The position numbers were made by a program, and so were the translations under genes. Under the pieces are notes generated by a model. The model had not been told where the DNA came from. It saw nothing but the letters and a program-made list of their open reading frames with translations, and did no database searches. Below are positions 24,800-33,164 of a stretch of 64,000 nucleotides of DNA, piece by piece; position 1 is the stretch's first letter, and every line of letters starts with the position of its first letter. The stretch is from positions 1-64,000 of the forward strand of contig DDWS01000045.1 in assembly GCA_002347685.1 (NCBI GenBank), written 5' to 3'. This DNA is from Syntrophaceae bacterium UBA2280 (GTDB taxonomy: Bacteria > Desulfobacterota > Syntrophia > Syntrophales > Smithellaceae).

Positions 24800-26026
24800 T
24801 TATTCAATCACGGTATAAGCGGATTCGCTCTGTTGCGTCAGATCCAGGCCGACGATTTCGTTTTTCTCTTCCACTCTCATGCCGATGATCGCATCCACAA
24901 TCTTGTAGAGAATGAATGTCATTGCGATGGCAAAGGCGACCGCGACCACAACGAGCAGGCCCTGCACGGCAAACTGCTCAACGTTTCCGGACAGAAGACC
25001 CGTTTTACCACCGTAAGCTTCCTGCGCGAAGACGCCGACCGCCATGGTGCCGAAGATACCGCCGACACCATGTACACCGAACGCGTCGAGCGAATCATCG
25101 TAGCCGAGTTTGCCTTTGATCACCGCTACGGCCAGGTAGCACAGCGCGCCCGACATCATACCGATCATCATCGCGCTCATCGGACTGACGAAACCGCAGG
25201 CGGGAGTAATGGCGACCAACCCGCCGATCGCGCCGGTCACAGCGCCCAGAACCGTTGGCGATCCGTTATGCCACCATTCCACCAGCACCCAGGTGAGCGC
25301 CGCCGCGGCTGTTGCGGCCTGAGTGGCAACCATCGCCTGTGCGGCCAGACCGTCGGCCGCAAGAGACGAACCCGCGTTGAATCCGAACCAGCCGACCCAC
25401 AAAAGCGCCCCGCCCAGAACTGTGAAGGGTAAATTGTGCGGACGGATCGGTCTATGGTTGTAGCCAAGACGTTTGCCGAGCATGATGGCCAAAACCAAAG
25501 CCGAAATACCGGAGCTCACGTGAACGACGATACCGCCTGCAAAGTCAAGCGCGCCCAGGCCGCCCAGCCAGCCGTCTGCGTTCCAGACCCAGTGCGCCAG
25601 CGGAGCGTAAACTACCGTGGCCCACAACAAGATGAAAATCAAAAACGCCGAGAATTTCATTCGTTCCGCAAAAGCGCCAATCATCAGCGCCGGTGTGATG
25701 ATCGCAAACATCATCTGAAAACTCATGAAGGCGAAATGCGGAATGGTCTTACCGTAAGCCGAATGAGGCTCCGCACCGACACCCGTAAGCCCGATCCAGT
25801 CCAGATTACCGATGATCCCGGAAATCGAAGGCCCGAAAGCCAGCGAATACCCGATGAGCATCCAGTGCAGACTGATCACGCACACGACGATGAAACACTG
25901 TATCATAATGGACAGAACGTTTTTACGCCGAACAAGCCCTCCGTAGAAAAATGCCAGACCCGGTATGGTCATTAAAAGGACCAATGCGGTGGCGGTTAAA
26001 ACCCACGCTGTATCTCCCGAATTCAT
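24800..26026 (-). CDS. amt: ammonium transporter
   Basis: A 408-residue Amt/Rh-type channel with eleven expected membrane helices, starting at the ATG after AGGAGG; the frame extends 16 codons upstream without a site. The twin pore histidines lie in GGIVVHVSSG and DAFGVHGVGG, and the signature DFAGGIVVH and GALLWVGWFGFNAGS segments are intact. It conducts ammonium inward and is blocked by the P-II protein encoded next. A sigma-54 promoter at 26070-26085 implies induction under nitrogen limitation. Confidence 0.95.
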   Translation of the reverse strand: MNSGDTAWVLTATALVLLMTIPGLAFFYGGLVRRKNVLSIMIQCFIVVCVISLHWMLIGYSLAFGPSISGIIGNLDWIGLTGVGAEPHSAYGKTIPHFAFMSFQMMFAIITPALMIGAFAERMKFSAFLIFILLWATVVYAPLAHWVWNADGWLGGLGALDFAGGIVVHVSSGISALVLAIMLGKRLGYNHRPIRPHNLPFTVLGGALLWVGWFGFNAGSSLAADGLAAQAMVATQAATAAAALTWVLVEWWHNGSPTVLGAVTGAIGGLVAITPACGFVSPMSAMMIGMMSGALCYLAVAVIKGKLGYDDSLDAFGVHGVGGIFGTMAVGVFAQEAYGGKTGLLSGNVEQFAVQGLLVVVAVAFAIAMTFILYKIVDAIIGMRVEEKNEIVGLDLTQQSESAYTVIE

Positions 26027-26069
26027 GATAGATGCCTCCTGAAAGTATTTTGACGCCGCCTTTTTCAAT

Positions 26070-26085
26070 GGCAAGGATGATGCCA
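26070..26085 (-). promoter_or_regulatory. sigma-54 promoter for amt-glnK
   Basis: On the minus strand the sequence reads TGGCATCATCCTTGCC, with GG and GC exactly 12 bases apart as in the -24/-12 consensus. It lies about 45 bases upstream of the amt start. Confidence 0.8.
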
Positions 26086-26252
26086 GGCAGAAATAATTTG
26101 TTAAGTATTTGATATTGATTGGAATATCATATGATTGTGACTGGCGAATTCGTACAAAAATGTGCTATTTATGAAGAAGTTTCACTAAAATGTGGGCAGG
26201 ATGCTGCCTGGGGTGTGCCGGTGAAGTGCTGCAGGGGTTCTTCTTTTTCGGG

Positions 26253-27617
26253 CTATATGTCGAACCATTTAAGCAGAATCGTTGCCAGGCCCAGAAAGGA
26301 AAGAAAACCGAACGCGTCAGTGAACGCCGTCAGAAAGATGTGCGAGCCGAGTGCCGGGTCGAGTTTGAGGCGCTTGAGCGCCAGGGGGATCAACACGCCG
26401 ACGAGCGTTCCCGCGAAGACGCTGACAATCATGGCCAGTCCCAGAATCAGCCCTAAAATGGGAATGCCTTTCCATAGCCAGGCAATCAGGCCGATGACGA
26501 TGCCCACGGCAAGGCCATTGGCAATGCCCACGCTGATTTGCCGAAGCAGAGCGCGTTTGGCGTTTTCAAAAGTAATTTCTCCGAGCGCCATGCCGCGGAC
26601 GATGAGCGTGAGCGTCTGGCTGCCCGCGTTGCCGCCCAGCCCCGCCACGACCGGCATGAAAAACACCAGGGCGACCATGATCTTAATCGTGTCCTCGAAA
26701 AAACCGATGACCAGCACCGAGGCGAGCGCCGTGACGAGATTCAGATACAGCCAGGGGAGTCGCTTTTTTACCGATTCGGTGGTGCTGTTAAAAACGGTGT
26801 CATCCTCGCCCAGACCCGCGATGCGGTATATATCTTCAGAGGTTTCCTCTTCCACGGTGTCCATGACGTCGTCAATGGTGATGCGCCCCAGGAGGCGGTT
26901 TTCCCTGTCCACGACAGGCACGGAAACCAGATCGTATTTTTTAAACAGGCGAGCGACTTCTTCCTGGTCCATGTCGGCAGGTACGCTGGGGATGTCCTCG
27001 TCGATCATCTCGACGATCGGGGTGAATCGTTTCCGGGTGATCAGGCGCTGCAGCGGCACCGAGCCGATGAGCTTGTCGTCATCATCAACGACAAAGATGT
27101 CGTAAATGTTTTCTATTGTTTCCGTGGCATCGACGACGGCCTGAAAAGCATCGTTAATCGTGGCTTTCTGTCCCATGGACACGAGCTCGGACTGCATGAT
27201 ACCGCCGGCCGTGTCTTCAGGGTATTTGAGCAGTTCCTTGACTTCCTCGGATTCTTCAGGCTCGATCGCTTCCAGGACGGCTTTGGCCTGGTCGTCGGAG
27301 AGCTCCGCGATGATATCCGCCGCGTCATCCGATTCCATCTCTTCGATGATATCGGTGAGCTGTTCATTGGAGAGATCCTCGATGAGCTGTTCGCGGGACG
27401 TGTCGGACAGCTCCAGGATGACGTCGGAGGCGGTCTCCACGTCCAGCAGTGTGAAGAGCCGCAATCGGTCATCATCCTCCAGTTCGTCGATCAGGTCGGC
27501 GATGTCGGCCGCGTGCATGTCGGAGAAAAGATCGATGATATCGAATTCACGATGCTGCTCAATCAGCTTTTTGAGCGTTTCCAGGCGCATCGGTTTCTTT
27601 TTTTTGATTTCATCCAT
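26253..27617 (-). CDS. mgtE: magnesium transporter MgtE
   Basis: A 454-residue channel from the ATG at 27617; an in-frame ATG 33 bases upstream is also possible and neither has a strong binding site. Residues about 10-130 are the acidic MgtE N domain with repeated DLIDEL/DDAADII units. Residues 135-265 are a pair of CBS domains, and the last 180 residues hold five membrane helices with the VVAGLGGNAGSQTLTLIVR pore segment. Cytosolic magnesium binding to the N and CBS domains gates the pore. No established magnesium riboswitch was recognised in its 5' region. Confidence 0.93.
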   Translation of the reverse strand: MDEIKKKKPMRLETLKKLIEQHREFDIIDLFSDMHAADIADLIDELEDDDRLRLFTLLDVETASDVILELSDTSREQLIEDLSNEQLTDIIEEMESDDAADIIAELSDDQAKAVLEAIEPEESEEVKELLKYPEDTAGGIMQSELVSMGQKATINDAFQAVVDATETIENIYDIFVVDDDDKLIGSVPLQRLITRKRFTPIVEMIDEDIPSVPADMDQEEVARLFKKYDLVSVPVVDRENRLLGRITIDDVMDTVEEETSEDIYRIAGLGEDDTVFNSTTESVKKRLPWLYLNLVTALASVLVIGFFEDTIKIMVALVFFMPVVAGLGGNAGSQTLTLIVRGMALGEITFENAKRALLRQISVGIANGLAVGIVIGLIAWLWKGIPILGLILGLAMIVSVFAGTLVGVLIPLALKRLKLDPALGSHIFLTAFTDAFGFLSFLGLATILLKWFDI

Positions 27618-28180
27618 AGGTATCGTCCCGATTATCGTGCTTAGTCGCATTCAAGGTTCGTCGAGTCCAAAAACGAATCCATCCATTCGCCGGCGCATGG
27701 AAAAACTCTCGTGAGTGAAGCGTTTTTTACCCGTCTGTTGTCTCCCGGTAGCGGGACTATAGGAAAGTTAAGTTAGCCTGTCAATATGATTCTGGTCGGC
27801 GGAGAATGATTTTTGGTTCATTCGGCTGATGCGTACTTTTATCTCTTTCACCAACAAAGTTAAATCAGGGGGGAATTAATATCAACTGAACATTACGGAT
27901 AGACGCATTCAACTTTTTTCATCGTTTCCTCATATCTACCAGTTCTAACTTAAACTCGTTCAAGAGTTTGTTGGCAGTCTATTCTAAGCGCCTGCTTGAC
28001 ATATTTTCAGTCACCAATGATTCTTTATTTCCCATCATCTGGGGAATTATTCCCCTTATAGTGAATCATTGAAAACGAGCAGACAGCTGTCAAAAAAATA
28101 TCATCAATAATCACAGTTAAATAGACAAGGTATCTGCTGATTCTCAAGCTGGCATGCTCTATGCTAGATAACGAGCAGAA
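27618..28180. other. AT-rich intergenic region
   Basis: About 560 bases between the divergent mgtE and a small secreted-protein gene. No gene or RNA was recognised. A sigma-54-like TGGCATGCTCTATGC lies at 28150-28164 but sits too close to the next start to be persuasive. Confidence 0.4.
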
Positions 28181-28597
28181 ATGATCGGGAGATCGCTATT
28201 AAATAAAAAAAATTTGTTTTGTTTGACCTGTGTGATTTGTCTTATGGCTGCATCTACATATGACGCCGATCAGACTGCAACAGAGACAAAACAGGGTATC
28301 GTTTTGAAAACGATTAACGTGAATGCGGCTAAAATGAATGCCTGGGGACAGGTTGTGGAAACCTCCGAAACGGCCATTAAGATCGAACGAATCAGTAAAG
28401 AGAATGCTGAAATTATGAAGTTCGCACTGGATAATCCAGCTAAGGATATCGTGGTGAATGATTCCGTAAGAATTGATTGCAGCGTTAAAGACGGAAAGTT
28501 AACAGCATCCAGAGTGACCAAGCCGGGAACAATGAATAATCCCGTTAAAAATGGAACAAAGCATATTAAAGAGGAACCAGCATCCACAGCGAAGTAA
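28181..28597 (+). CDS. hypothetical exported protein
   Basis: A 138-residue frame. Residues 8-25 (NKKNLFCLTCVICLMAAS) look like a signal peptide, and cleavage near residues 24-26 is likely. The rest is a small beta-rich domain (WGQVVETSETAIKIE, IVVNDSVRIDCSVKDGKLTAS), reminiscent of OB-like or DUF5666-like modules, and a Lys/Asn-rich tail. No ribosome binding site is evident at the ATG. The family is not recognised. Confidence 0.45.
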   Translation: MIGRSLLNKKNLFCLTCVICLMAASTYDADQTATETKQGIVLKTINVNAAKMNAWGQVVETSETAIKIERISKENAEIMKFALDNPAKDIVVNDSVRIDCSVKDGKLTASRVTKPGTMNNPVKNGTKHIKEEPASTAK

Positions 28598-28681
28598 GTC
28601 GTAGGATGCCTTCCTATAGTTGGAGTCCCTTATAATAATTTGAGGGTTAATCAAAAAACCATTAACAAGGAGGAATTTAAG

Positions 28682-28912
28682 ATGAAACGTTTAGTATTGT
28701 TAGTTGTAGCATTAATTTTCACACTGTCCATGACCGCAATCGCCGCTGACAAAGCAGCCGACAAGGTAGCTGCAGACAAGACCGTTGCAGCCGACAAGGT
28801 AGCTGCAGACAAGAAAGTAGCAGCCGACAAGGTAGCCGCAGACAAGAAAGCAGCAGCCGAAAAGAAAGCAGCAGCCGAAAAGAAGGCAGCAGCCGAAGCA
28901 CCGGCCAAATAA
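28682..28912 (+). CDS. small secreted Lys/Ala repeat protein
   Basis: A 76-residue protein with a perfect AAGGAGG eight bases before its ATG. Residues 1-22 form a signal peptide ending TAIAA. The mature part is low complexity: repeats of DKVAADK change into EKKAAA units, giving an alternating Lys/Asp/Ala helix-former. It resembles alanine-rich periplasmic spacer or Lpp-like proteins by composition only. A terminator follows directly, so it is a single-gene unit. Underlying DNA repeats are near-identical 15-base units, which could expand or contract. Confidence 0.65.
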   Translation: MKRLVLLVVALIFTLSMTAIAADKAADKVAADKTVAADKVAADKKVAADKVAADKKAAAEKKAAAEKKAAAEAPAK

Positions 28913-28934
28913 TAAGTTTTAACAACTTATGACA

Positions 28935-28965
28935 AAAAAGGATGAGTGAAAACTCATCCTTTTTA
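28935..28965 (+). terminator. rho-independent terminator
   Basis: AAAGGATGAGT pairs with ACTCATCCTTT around GAAA and ends in a T tract, right after the Lys/Ala repeat gene. Confidence 0.9.
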
Positions 28966-29153
28966 TTAACTATCCTTAAAGCTGAGCCAGTTATTTTCGT
29001 TGAGCTTGACGATTTGTAAATAACAGACAATATTTTTGTGATTTGTATTTAAAATATCTGCATAATTGATTTAACTACGGCTCAGAGCGGTAACGGTTAA
29101 GGCCATACGAGAGCAAAAGGCAAAGTATGATAAGTAAAAAAAGGAGAAAATAC

Positions 29154-29294
29154 TTGAACGCCTGCAATAAACACAGGAGCGAATGTCGCTTGTGTGCCGT
29201 ATGTTTTCACGTACATGCCTTACGAATGGAAAGTTTTAACGCTTTAGTTCAGGTGCAATCTTTGAACCGTCTCTTGAAAATATTTGCCGGGTAA
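29154..29294 (+). CDS. possible 46-residue cysteine-containing small protein
   Basis: A TTG codon follows AAGGAG at good spacing and opens a short frame reading NACNKHRSEC, RLCAVC, FHVHAL at its N-terminus, then a hydrophobic helix-like end. Four cysteines and three histidines fall in the first 22 residues, which would suit metal binding. It may be chance; no related gene is known to me. Confidence 0.22.
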   Translation: MNACNKHRSECRLCAVCFHVHALRMESFNALVQVQSLNRLLKIFAG

Positions 29295-29328
29295 CAATTT
29301 AAGATCTGAGAGAGTCGAGTGAGCGTTT

Positions 29329-29958
29329 ATGATTGCAGAAATGTTTTCTTCCTTAACCGCCTGGTACCTTGAACACATCAATTACGGCACCATTGTTTTG
29401 CTGATGAGCATCGAAAGTTCATTTATTCCATTTCCTTCCGAAATCGTTGTGCCGCCTGCCGGGTATAAAGCCGCGCAGGGCAACCTTAACGTGCTGGGTG
29501 CTTTCTTTGCTGCCACGGCAGGCGCGCTCATCGGCGCCATATTCAACTACTATTTTGCCTATTTTCTGGGCAGAAAGGCACTGTATCGTCTGGCCGACAG
29601 TCGAATCGCCCACTTTCTGCTGATAGACGGACAGACCCTGGAAAAGGCGGAAAAATATTTTATCAAATACGGCCGCAGCTCCACTTTCATCGGGCGTCTG
29701 ATTCCGGCAATAAGACAATTGATTTCGCTGCCGGCGGGATTTGCCAAAATGCATTTCAAGCAGTTTCTGATTTTTACCACGCTGGGTGCGGGTCTATGGA
29801 ATGTTATTCTCATTTTATTGGGATATTTCCTCTACACACAAAAAGATCTGCTCGAAAAATATTACACGGACATTTCGATTTTTTTCCTCGCTTGCGGCGC
29901 GGTTTTTTTCGGCTACATGCTTTACAAAGGATTGAAGGAAGAAAAAAAAGCTTCATAA
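29329..29958 (+). CDS. DedA-family membrane protein
   Basis: A 209-residue protein with about five hydrophobic segments. It has the DedA/SNARE-associated features: ESSFIPFPSEIVVPPAGY near the N-terminus, AGALIGAIFNYYFAYFLGRK, and the conserved FIGRLIPAIRQLISLPAGFAKM (about residues 122-143) with its essential Arg residues. DedA proteins are associated with phospholipid flipping and membrane potential maintenance. GAGTGAG lies upstream of the ATG. Confidence 0.9.
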   Translation: MIAEMFSSLTAWYLEHINYGTIVLLMSIESSFIPFPSEIVVPPAGYKAAQGNLNVLGAFFAATAGALIGAIFNYYFAYFLGRKALYRLADSRIAHFLLIDGQTLEKAEKYFIKYGRSSTFIGRLIPAIRQLISLPAGFAKMHFKQFLIFTTLGAGLWNVILILLGYFLYTQKDLLEKYYTDISIFFLACGAVFFGYMLYKGLKEEKKAS

Positions 29959-30807
29959 AGAGACAGCCCGGCACTGCAGATGCCCATCTTTGTATGATGA
30001 ATCGGATTTGCGGCGCCGGTGAAAGTGCTGTTCAATCCATAAACGGTGTGGTTCGCAGGCAAAACGGGCATGGTCCGCTATGGGATACTCCATCGTCTGT
30101 CGGTTCCAATCCGCGTGCCGACTCTTCCTGGGACGGTGGCCACCTCGTGGGACGAAAGGAATAAAATCGAAAATTATTTTACAAGAACTTTCTTTTTTCG
30201 CAGGAAAGTATACGAAAATGGACTTGCTTAAATTTAAAAATAAACACATAAGGACAACAGATTTTGTCAATTAGACAGGACGAGATGAAAATACTGAAGT
30301 CAATAAATAGTGAGAAAGCCTTATTTCTTTTTTTGGCCGTTTTCTTGTCTTCGGTCATTACAGAGGTTCCATGTGACTTCAGTTATGACCTGCAAAAGGT
30401 TACTGTAATTGGAAATGTCACCCATCCCACGAATAGTTATGCTGAAAATGGTCCTCGGACAAAACACAATATTTTAGGGATAATTTTCAAGAATCAGTCT
30501 TTCTGTGTTAATTCTCTGATTTCTAAGTACTCCTACATGTGTATGGACTCTTGTAGTCCAAGAAATGTTCACCTACCCACCAAATCCGATCGTGCACCTC
30601 CAGAAACAATCTATTCATAACACTTAATGCTCTTTTGATTTAGCCGTATTCCATTAAACACTGATTACGGAATGGATTGGTCGCATCCAGTTAATGGGTA
30701 AAAGGTGTATTACCGGTTGTCTAAATATATAAGTCATAAGGGCGCAATAAAATTGATTCATCATTTATACATGCATCTGGACGTGCATAAAGAAAGGATA
30801 AAAGAAT
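29959..30807. other. long intergenic region with one doubtful reading frame
   Basis: About 850 bases with no recognised gene. The only frame with any protein-like features is at 30285-30620. No terminator, tRNA or repeat was identified. Confidence 0.4.
30285..30620 (+). CDS. doubtful exported hypothetical protein
   Basis: A 111-residue frame from an ATG preceded by AGGACGAG. Residues 10-28 (KALFLFLAVFLSSVITEV) could be a signal peptide. The remainder is polar with six cysteines and no recognisable domain. Codon use is poor, so it may be non-coding or a decayed gene. Confidence 0.25.
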   Translation: MKILKSINSEKALFLFLAVFLSSVITEVPCDFSYDLQKVTVIGNVTHPTNSYAENGPRTKHNILGIIFKNQSFCVNSLISKYSYMCMDSCSPRNVHLPTKSDRAPPETIYS

Positions 30808-30996
30808 ATGAGTGGTTTAGGTGCTGAGTTAATAGTGCTTCTTGTCATTTTTCTCTTTATCGGTGCTGCTTTTATAGCTGTGATATTTGGGGAAAAATCG
30901 AATACTGCAATTAATGATTCTGAAAAGGATATTGATAAACTTGAACTTCCATCAATCGATTCAGGTAACAAAAAAAAGAAAAAAAATAATAAGTAA
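30808..30996 (+). CDS. small single-helix membrane protein
   Basis: A 62-residue protein with AAAGGA at good spacing before its ATG. Residues 7-28 form one membrane helix (ELIVLLVIFLFIGAAFIAVIFG). The cytoplasmic tail is polar and ends in a lysine/asparagine run. It lies 12 bases before the TRAP dctQ gene and is probably co-transcribed, so it may be an accessory of that transporter. The family is not recognised. Confidence 0.5.
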   Translation: MSGLGAELIVLLVIFLFIGAAFIAVIFGEKSNTAINDSEKDIDKLELPSIDSGNKKKKKNNK

Positions 30997-31008
30997 CCGG
31001 ATCAACTT

Positions 31009-31323
31009 ATGTTTCGTCCGACAAAATATCTGACAGTCGCAGGCAAGGATTTTAACATCCTTGCCTGCGTTGTTGTTATTGCCATGATGCTTTTGTCTGC
31101 GGCGGACGTTATTTTGCGTTTGTTTGGCAAACCGATACCCGGCACATACGAATGGGTGGGATTTCCGGGAACCTTTGTCGTATCATTTGTTCAGGCATTC
31201 ACTTCCATGGGAAAAGGGCACATTGCCGTTGAGATTTTCGGAATCGCCATGGACTGTGCGCTAGTGTGCCTGTTTCTCACAGCCGACTTCATTAAATCTC
31301 TGCAAAGGACCCTTGACAGATGA
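31009..31323 (+). CDS. TRAP transporter small subunit DctQ, internally shortened
   Basis: A 104-residue DctQ-like protein; the family is normally about 150-180 residues with four helices. TM1 (ILACVVVIAMMLLSAADVILRLFG) and the start of the second (EWVGFPGTFVVSFVQAFTSMGKGHIAVEI) are normal. The sequence then jumps straight to a final-helix-like FGIAMDCALVCLFLTADFIKSL. Roughly 60 residues covering the rest of helix 2 and helix 3 appear deleted in frame. It overlaps dctM by four bases (ATGA). The pair lacks a DctP binding protein. Confidence 0.72.
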   Translation: MFRPTKYLTVAGKDFNILACVVVIAMMLLSAADVILRLFGKPIPGTYEWVGFPGTFVVSFVQAFTSMGKGHIAVEIFGIAMDCALVCLFLTADFIKSLQRTLDR

Positions 31324-32621
31324 CCCCTACAATGACCGGCTTGATCGGATTTACCTTGCTGATTATCCTGATGTTTTTACGCATGCCGGTGGGATTTGTC
31401 ATGGCGCTTGTCGGGTATCTTGGATTTGGCTACATTGTTTCCTGGAGTGCCGCGTCCAATCTGATAATTCGTGATATTTATTCCACCTTCAGTTCTTATA
31501 ATCTGACGGTCATCCCGTTGTTTGTTCTGATGGGGCAGGTTGCCTTCCACTCTGGAATCAGCCGCCGTCTTTTCAATGCGGCTCATAAATTTTTCGGGCA
31601 TCTGCCCGGCGGCCTGGCAATAGCAACCATCGGCGCCTGCGCAGGATTCTCAGCGGTCTGCGGATCCACCAGCGCCACTGCCGCCACAATGGCTTCCGTC
31701 GCTCTTCCGGAAATGAAAAAGTTTAAATACGATCCTGCCCTCGCTACCGGAGTTGTTGCGGCCGGAGGGAGCCTGGGCATTCTCATCCCGCCCAGCACCA
31801 TTTTCATTATTTACGGCATCATGACTGAGCAATCCATCGGCGAACTCTTTATTGCCGGTGTGATACCGGGCATATTGCTTTCCTGTTTTTTCATTTTATC
31901 TATTTCACTTTGGACATATTTCCGTCCGGAAGTGGGGCCACGCGGCCCGAAAAGCACCTGGAAGGAAAAATTCAGGTCTTTATCCGGACTCATTGAAACC
32001 CTGCTTTTATTTGTTCTGGTCATGGGCGGTCTTTTTGCGGGATTTTTCACACCGACGGAAGCGGCAGGTGTAGGAGCTTTCGGCACAATCATTATCGCGC
32101 TTGCCGGTCGCAACTTGACCTGGAAAGGATTTAGAGACGCGCTTTATGATACAACCCGCATTTCGTGCATGATTTTTGTCGTAGTCGCCGGCGCCACAGT
32201 TTTTGGACATTTTCTGGCCGTAACGCGTATTCCCGCCGACATCGGAACTTTTGTTGCAGGGTTGCAGCTTCATCCCCTGCTCATCATGGGTTTCATTATT
32301 CTGATTTACCTGTTCCTCGGTTGTCTGATGGATTCACTGGCCATGATCATGCTCACTATCCCCATCTTTTATCCCGTGATCTTAAACCTGGGTTTCGATC
32401 CAATCTGGTTCGGCGTGATCATCGTGATTGTGGCGGAAATGGGCGTTATTACACCACCAGTGGGAATTAACGCCTATGTTGTGGCGGGCGTTGCTCGTGA
32501 CGTACCGCTGCATGTCGTTTTCAAGGGATCACTGCGCATGCTTTATGCCATGATCGCGCTGGCTGTTCTTATGATCATCTTCCCACAAATTGCGACCTTC
32601 CTGCCGCAAATACTGAAGTAG
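31320..32621 (+). CDS. TRAP transporter large permease subunit DctM
   Basis: A full-length 433-residue membrane subunit with about twelve helices. Typical DctM segments are LRMPVGFVMALVG, ACAGFSAVCGSTSATAATMASVALPEM, GGSLGILIPPSTIFIIYG, FFTPTEAAGVGAFG and the C-terminal MGVITPPVGINAYVVAGVA. It carries sodium-driven uptake of organic acids delivered by a DctP protein. No dctP is in the neighbourhood, and the DctQ partner is shortened, so the system may be non-functional or use a distant binding protein. Confidence 0.92.
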   Translation: MTPTMTGLIGFTLLIILMFLRMPVGFVMALVGYLGFGYIVSWSAASNLIIRDIYSTFSSYNLTVIPLFVLMGQVAFHSGISRRLFNAAHKFFGHLPGGLAIATIGACAGFSAVCGSTSATAATMASVALPEMKKFKYDPALATGVVAAGGSLGILIPPSTIFIIYGIMTEQSIGELFIAGVIPGILLSCFFILSISLWTYFRPEVGPRGPKSTWKEKFRSLSGLIETLLLFVLVMGGLFAGFFTPTEAAGVGAFGTIIIALAGRNLTWKGFRDALYDTTRISCMIFVVVAGATVFGHFLAVTRIPADIGTFVAGLQLHPLLIMGFIILIYLFLGCLMDSLAMIMLTIPIFYPVILNLGFDPIWFGVIIVIVAEMGVITPPVGINAYVVAGVARDVPLHVVFKGSLRMLYAMIALAVLMIIFPQIATFLPQILK

Positions 32622-32974
32622 CATTCTTAGGTTTTTTTCAGGATCAAAAAAGTAGCTCCTTGTCTCATGATAAGCCCTTTCCAGTAAAAATATCGAAGTT
32701 CCGATTCTTTGATGATTCTGACAATCTGTTCCGGTGGGAATCATGTCTTTTTATCCAATGATCCTCCCTTTCGGATTTTTCTATTATCAGGAAGATGTAT
32801 GTATTGGGAAAAATGGCACACAATAACTATCCCCTACTACTTAAGGTGATGTATCCGCTGGCTGATTGTTTCGCGAATGTCAACCGACCATGAAAAATGG
32901 GGAATATACACTTATCATGCTAAATAATAACATAGAAAAAATAACGCAATGACGATCAATAGATCAGAAATATT

Positions 32975-33001
32975 TTGACATTCAATCATGAATCATATAT
33001 T
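32975..33001 (+). promoter_or_regulatory. sigma-70 promoter for the glycerol-phosphate/ether-lipid operon
   Basis: TTGACA (32975-32980), a 15-base spacer and TATATT (32996-33001). The palindrome at 32999-33021 overlaps its -10 end, as expected of a repressed promoter. Confidence 0.5.
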
Positions 33002-33021
33002 GGTTGGATCAATGAACCAAT
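32999..33021 (+). promoter_or_regulatory. candidate GntR operator
   Basis: A perfect inverted repeat ATTGGTT-N9-AACCAAT includes TGGT/ACCA half-sites like those bound by FadR-type GntR regulators. Its position over the -10 region suggests autorepression by the gene encoded next. Confidence 0.5.
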
Positions 33022-33164
33022 TAACCATTTCGGTTCAAAGGATAAAGAGGCGTCAAGGCGTATTGGATATACGCTGAGGAACCGGCATTCGCCGGTCAGG
33101 CGCCGACGATGCAGCCAGTAAAGTTCGTCAAAGAAATCGAAGTTTTATCAGAAGGAGGCTATTG

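Larger units (their letters stand above)
32622..33164. other. regulatory intergenic region before the GntR gene
   Basis: About 540 bases. The right part holds a promoter (32975) and a palindrome (32999), then a small hairpin CCGGC/GCCGG near 33082-33095 within the leader. The left 350 bases show nothing recognisable. Confidence 0.5.

Noticed and set aside
27618..27780. Magnesium riboswitch ahead of mgtE
   Set aside because: No M-box or mgtA-type leader features could be recognised in the sequence.
28150..28164. Sigma-54-like site before the exported protein at 28181
   Set aside because: GG and GC are spaced correctly, but transcription would begin only about five bases before the start codon, leaving no room for a ribosome binding site.
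28740..28910. Repeated 15-base units taken for a CRISPR-like array
   Set aside because: The units are contiguous without spacers and encode in-frame repeats of a secreted protein.
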